64,000 bases of DNA from Aminipila sp032051575 (GTDB lineage Bacteria > Bacillota > Clostridia > Peptostreptococcales > Anaerovoracaceae): the NCBI RefSeq assembly GCF_032051575.1, contig NZ_DAMBYD010000016.1, forward strand, positions 1 to 64,000, written 5' to 3'. A program made the translations under genes and the position numbers. Numbering within the stretch: the stretch's first letter is position 1; the number at the start of each line of letters is the position of its first letter. Below are positions 60,620 through 64,000 of the stretch, in pieces. Under the pieces are notes generated by a model. That model did no database searches, was not told where the DNA came from, and saw nothing but the letters and a program-made list of their open reading frames with translations.

Positions 60620-61432
60620 ATGCTCTCAGTGACTCGATATTCGATTAGAAACGAAAGCCTTACTCCTTGGATAAAATTTATATGGTATTTTGAAGCAGCA
60701 AACGCAGATATTCACTATAAATTATTGCCCACAGACTGTATTGATGTAATATTGAATTTATCGGACAAAATGATTTATGAAACTGCTTCATACAGTTTTT
60801 GTGCAGCACCTTTTCATATAAATGGCTTAAGAAGTGAGCATAGTTACATTCACCATTCAGGTAACGTCCGTATATTTGGTATATCGTTTTATCCTTTTGG
60901 ATTGCTTCCATTTGTTAAAAAACCGTTGACAAGTATTCAAGATAAAATAATTGACTTGTATGCTCTTTCAGAACCTCTAGCACAAAATTTAAAATTGGTT
61001 GTTACTGATAGTGTACCAGTAGAAAAGACTTTAGAAAATATTGAAAATGTTTTATTTTCGGAGTTACAGGTTAACAGCGACTACACTCATAAAACAAAAT
61101 TGATTTATGAGTTTATGGAAGCTGCTGATAATGTGAAGATACAATCTTTTTGTAGAGAGCGCAGAATAAACATCAAAACATTTGAAAGGATGGTATTGCT
61201 TTGTACTGGATATACCCCAAAGTTATTGCATCGCATAAGACGTTTTCAAGTGGCAAGTAATCAATTAGTGCATCAAAACTCTATTAACTTAACTGGAATT
61301 ACCTATGATAACTGCTTTACAGACCAAGCCCATCTTATAAAAGAATTTCAAAGTTTTTCAGGAACTACACCTCGTGCATTTCAACAAGAAAAAGTAACTA
61401 TAAAGGAAAATACCAAATACAGCTATATCTAA
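60620..61432 (+). CDS. AraC-family transcriptional regulator
   Basis: 270 residues. The N-terminal 150 residues form the DUF6597-like ligand domain (TPWIKFIWYFEAANADIHYKLLPTDCIDVILNL, GISFYPFGLLPFVKKPL). The double helix-turn-helix is at about 170-255 with FERMVLLCTGYTPKLLHRIRRFQVASNQL and CFTDQAHLIKEFQSFSGTTPRAF. GGTGG precedes the ATG. The ABM-fold gene 69 bases downstream on the same strand is a likely target. Confidence 0.9.
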   Translation: MLSVTRYSIRNESLTPWIKFIWYFEAANADIHYKLLPTDCIDVILNLSDKMIYETASYSFCAAPFHINGLRSEHSYIHHSGNVRIFGISFYPFGLLPFVKKPLTSIQDKIIDLYALSEPLAQNLKLVVTDSVPVEKTLENIENVLFSELQVNSDYTHKTKLIYEFMEAADNVKIQSFCRERRINIKTFERMVLLCTGYTPKLLHRIRRFQVASNQLVHQNSINLTGITYDNCFTDQAHLIKEFQSFSGTTPRAFQQEKVTIKENTKYSYI

Positions 61433-61501
61433 TTGTCGATTTTATACAATACCTCTTGACTTTTCTCTACTATAATTAAGAAAAAACAGGAGGTATTTTT
61501 T

Positions 61502-61807
61502 ATGTGTATTGTGACAGAAATTGTAACTATGAAAACAGTAGATGGAATTACAAAGGAAAAGTTCATTGACATAGTTAATGAACTAGAAAGAAATTATCAC
61601 TCTAACCAACCCGGTTTCATTGACACGGAATTACTCTTTGATGATTCAAAAGGTGACTGGATAATAATACAGCATTGGGATTCTATGGAGAATTTAAAGT
61701 CGGCATCCAAAAAAATGTTTCAAGATACAGCTGCTAGCTCTTTTGTCCAGTCTCTAGATCCTAAAAGTGTAAAAATGACCATGTTGCCACAACTAAGAAA
61801 ATGGTGA
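61502..61807 (+). CDS. ABM-fold (antibiotic biosynthesis monooxygenase-like) protein
   Basis: 101 residues with the ferredoxin-like dimeric pattern: VTEIVTMKTVDGITKEKFIDIVNELERNYHSNQPGFIDTELL, then DWIIIQHWDSMENLKSASKKMFQDTAA. Relatives are heme- or quinol-type monooxygenases and small stress proteins. CAGGAGG six bases upstream fixes the start. The AraC gene precedes it. A TATAAT at 61471-61476 may be a -10 box but the -35 partner is unclear. Confidence 0.8.
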   Translation: MCIVTEIVTMKTVDGITKEKFIDIVNELERNYHSNQPGFIDTELLFDDSKGDWIIIQHWDSMENLKSASKKMFQDTAASSFVQSLDPKSVKMTMLPQLRKW

Positions 61808-61844
61808 TAGTATTTTAGAAATGTCAAATATTTTTCTATAAAAT

Positions 61845-61887
61845 AAGAGAGACGGAATAGCCGTTAAGCTATTTCGTCTCTCTTTTG
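61845..61887. terminator. Bidirectional terminator
   Basis: AAGAGAGACGGAATAGC pairs with GCTATTTCGTCTCTCTT around a six-base loop, with one G-T pair, then TTTG. It separates the ABM gene from the converging ABC exporter gene. Confidence 0.92.
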
Positions 61888-61916
61888 CTCAATAATTTTA
61901 TAAAAATATTCCCATT

Positions 61917-63674
61917 TTACCTATCATACATACTATATAGCTTAGCATACACACCATTTTTAGCTATTAACTCTTCGTGGCTTCCTTGTTCCTCAATGCC
62001 ATTATCTGTCAATACCATAATTGTAGTAGCATTTCTAATCGTTGTTAACCGGTGTGCAATTGTTAGGGTTGTTCTTCCCTTTGCCAGCTTTGCCAGAGAG
62101 TCCTGGACTACCATTTCACTTTCATTATCCAAGGCAGAAGTTGCCTCATCTAAAATTAAGATAGGTGGATTCTTTAAAAATACTCTGGCAATACTAATTC
62201 TTTGTTTTTGCCCGCCAGATAATTTCACTCCATGTTCACCTACAAAAGTATCATAACCTTCTGGCAGCTGACTTATAAAATCATGGGCTCCCGCAAGTTT
62301 TGCAGCCTCTACAATCTCTTCCTTTGACGCTCCTGGTTTACCATATTCAATGTTTTCATAAACAGTTCCAGAAAACAAGTATACATCCTGCTGTACCATG
62401 CCAATCTGTGATCTCAATGACTTTATAGTAACATTTCTTATATCAAATCCATCCACTAAAATTTCCCCCGACGTAACATCATAAAATCTTGGGATTAAAT
62501 TACATAAAGTAGTTTTTCCTGCACCTGATGGACCTACAAAAGCTACATTTTCACCTGCTTTAATATTGATATTGATGTGTTCCAATATGCTGTCACTGTC
62601 GTCATATTTGAAACTTACATTTTCAAAGACAATGTCACCTTTTAGTGCTGGTAATTCAACTGCATTCTCTGCATCATCAATCTCAACAGGTTCATCCATT
62701 ACCTCAATAAATCTTTCTATCCCCGTCATACCTCGTTGAAATTGTTCAGTAAATTCAACAATTCTTCTCACTGAATTTAAAAGCATCACCACATAAAGTA
62801 AATAGGCTACTAAATCAGCTGCATTAATTTTTCCATCTATCATAAAAAATGAGCCAATTACAACTACTGCAATGTACATGATACCATCAAACATTCTTAC
62901 AGTTCCCTGAAATCCAGCCATATATTTATAGGCTTCTATTTTTACTCCAAGGAAACGCCCATTTCCCTCTTCAAATTTTGCTTTTTCTATTTCTTCATTG
63001 GCAAAGGACTTTGATACCCTGATGCCTAAAAGGCTATCTTCAACTTGGGCATTAATCTCTCCAATCTGGTTTCTTTGTTTCTTAAAAGCACTTTTCATCC
63101 TTCCATTAAACTGCATGGAACAAATAATCATAATTGGGATTATGGCAAAAATAATTATTGTAAGCCATACATTTACAGAACAAAGTATAACAAAAGATGC
63201 TGCAATCTTAAGGGCTGCAATAAAATATTCTTCTGGGCAGTGATGAGCAAACTCTGTGATATCAAATAAGTCACTGGTTATTCTTGCCATCAGCTGTCCA
63301 ATTTTAGTATTACTATAATAGGAATAAGAAAGTTCCTGCATGTGGGCAAACAAATCTTTACGCATATCGGTTTCAATCCTTGCCCCCATTACATGCCCTA
63401 CATTAGCCATATAATAATTAGCTATTACATCAATCAATCGAAGTAGTAAATATAAGGCCCCCAAACTTAATATCATCTTTACAGTTAAACCTTCTATGTC
63501 ATTCATCCCTTTATCTGTTATGAACCTTACAATTAATGGAAGCACCAAATCACACAGAGTCGTCAATGTTGCACAAAATAGGTCCAGTATTAAAACCCAC
63601 TTATATTTTTTAAAATAGGGTATAAATCTTTTTAGTAAATAGGATGTTTTTTTAGTGATTACATTTTCAGTCAT
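61917..63674 (-). CDS. ABC exporter, fused permease-ATPase (MsbA/BmrA type)
   Basis: 585 residues. The first 320 residues hold six membrane helices with the exporter coupling stretches (MGARIETDMRKDLFAHMQELSYSYYSNTKIGQLMARITSD). The ATPase domain has Walker A GPSGAGKTT, Q-loop MVQQDVYLFSGTVYENIEYG, signature LSGGQKQRISIARVFLKNPPILILDEATSALD and the switch IAHRLTT. AAGGGAG before the ATG. A homodimer would be functional; no partner half-transporter is adjacent. Multidrug or lipid-linked export is typical, but the substrate is unknown. Confidence 0.94.
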   Translation of the reverse strand: MTENVITKKTSYLLKRFIPYFKKYKWVLILDLFCATLTTLCDLVLPLIVRFITDKGMNDIEGLTVKMILSLGALYLLLRLIDVIANYYMANVGHVMGARIETDMRKDLFAHMQELSYSYYSNTKIGQLMARITSDLFDITEFAHHCPEEYFIAALKIAASFVILCSVNVWLTIIIFAIIPIMIICSMQFNGRMKSAFKKQRNQIGEINAQVEDSLLGIRVSKSFANEEIEKAKFEEGNGRFLGVKIEAYKYMAGFQGTVRMFDGIMYIAVVVIGSFFMIDGKINAADLVAYLLYVVMLLNSVRRIVEFTEQFQRGMTGIERFIEVMDEPVEIDDAENAVELPALKGDIVFENVSFKYDDSDSILEHININIKAGENVAFVGPSGAGKTTLCNLIPRFYDVTSGEILVDGFDIRNVTIKSLRSQIGMVQQDVYLFSGTVYENIEYGKPGASKEEIVEAAKLAGAHDFISQLPEGYDTFVGEHGVKLSGGQKQRISIARVFLKNPPILILDEATSALDNESEMVVQDSLAKLAKGRTTLTIAHRLTTIRNATTIMVLTDNGIEEQGSHEELIAKNGVYAKLYSMYDR

Positions 63675-63709
63675 TTCTAACTCCCTTTAGTCAACCTCTT
63701 GTTTTTATA

Positions 63710-64000
63710 TTATTGTAATAACGTATAATCCTTCAACTGAACCTGTAAGTAGCTTTCTCCATTAATCCAATTTGAATTTTTCTCATCCTTCTGCTTATAA
63801 TGGGTATCGCTTTTGTAATCTGTAATTACACCCTCTTCATTAACTAAAAAGTATTCGTAATCACTTTCTACCTTACAATATTCCCATTCCGCCCGTCTGG
63901 AAAGGTGGCTGCCCTTATAATAAACAAGGTATTCTGTTCCTGCCTTAACTTCATTCACTTTAATTGACTCCACTTTTTCTTTATCTATTTCATTATATCT
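63710..64000 (-). CDS. Hypothetical protein, N-terminus beyond window
   Basis: The 97 visible residues run from the window edge (RYNEIDKEKVESIKVNEV) to the stop at 63710, ending QVQLKDYTLLQ. A GTG at 63973 could be read as a start, but the frame is open to the edge and has no ribosome site there, so the gene is treated as truncated. KAGTEYLVYYKGSHLSRRAEWEYCKVESDYEYFLVNEEG is a beta-rich stretch without a known family. It lies 36 bases upstream of the exporter gene on the same strand. Confidence 0.55.
   Translation of the reverse strand, partial: RYNEIDKEKVESIKVNEVKAGTEYLVYYKGSHLSRRAEWEYCKVESDYEYFLVNEEGVITDYKSDTHYKQKDEKNSNWINGESYLQVQLKDYTLLQ

Noticed and set aside
61456..61476. TTGACT and TATAAT before the ABM gene as a promoter
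   Set aside because: They are only nine bases apart, too close for sigma-A recognition as a pair.

Overview
The window is an AT-rich, gene-dense stretch of a bacterial chromosome, most likely an anaerobic, Gram-positive, spore-former-type Clostridia (Eubacteriales). The reasons are strong AGGAGG-type ribosome binding sites, frequent ATGA-coupled genes, S-layer-homology (SLH) and copper-amine-oxidase-like 'stalk' surface proteins, a Firmicutes-type LexA box, and a complete 4-aminobutyrate fermentation cluster of the Clostridium aminobutyricum type. No rRNA, tRNA, CRISPR array, IS element or prophage was seen. The species was not determined.

Region 1 (1-4.97 kb, minus strand) is a gabT-abfT-abfH-abfD operon. 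It converts GABA to succinate semialdehyde, 4-hydroxybutyrate, 4-hydroxybutyryl-CoA and crotonyl-CoA. The dehydratase is cut by the window edge just after its predicted iron-ligand histidine. A sigma-A-type promoter with a small dyad precedes gabT, and a five-copy TTAACTCAAC repeat lies between gabT and abfT.

Region 2 (5-12.3 kb) holds a tiny Cys/Asn-rich membrane protein, an acidic protein of unknown function, a pepF-nadK-rluD-like operon, and four tandem genes of a secreted or surface-looking family (DUF4489-like), one of them cysteine-free.

Region 3 (12.5-24.1 kb) holds a cadherin-like/stalk surface protein, the CCA-adding enzyme, an OLD-type ATPase/TOPRIM nuclease with a four-Cys cluster, RecQ, a small ABC-type ATPase under an apparent LexA-controlled promoter, and two lipoproteins flanking a GH18-stalk protein.

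Region 4 (24.2-32.3 kb) holds a LysO-like exporter and an EamA transporter divergent from a LysR regulator. A response regulator, histidine kinase, ABC ATPase and FtsX permease system follows; the regulator seems to start at ATT, and a terminator-like hairpin sits in front of the transporter genes.

Region 5 (32.3-52 kb, all minus strand) is the most unusual part. A PadR gene with a consensus promoter inside a 50-bp perfect palindrome leads two SEDS (FtsW/RodA-like) proteins that carry an N-terminal helical prefix domain. Upstream of it lies a roughly 16-kb one-directional cluster: three DUF2812-like membrane proteins, four paralogous secreted stalk/beta-propeller proteins, VanW- and VanZ-family proteins, lipoprotein and small membrane proteins, and at least two gene relics. 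This cluster begins with a promoter, a short leader ORF and an intrinsic terminator directly before the first gene, which looks like attenuation.

Region 6 (52-64 kb) is mixed housekeeping and accessory: NAD(P)HX epimerase, a DUF2089-type regulator, an iron-sulfur-flavoprotein-like reductase with a divergent HxlR regulator, an SLH-GH18 surface enzyme, a CPBP protease, a DNA-deoxyinosine glycosylase-like protein, a SanA/YdcF protein, GNAT, an HD-domain hydrolase with a 44-residue companion, an AraC regulator with an ABM-fold protein, and an MsbA-type ABC exporter.
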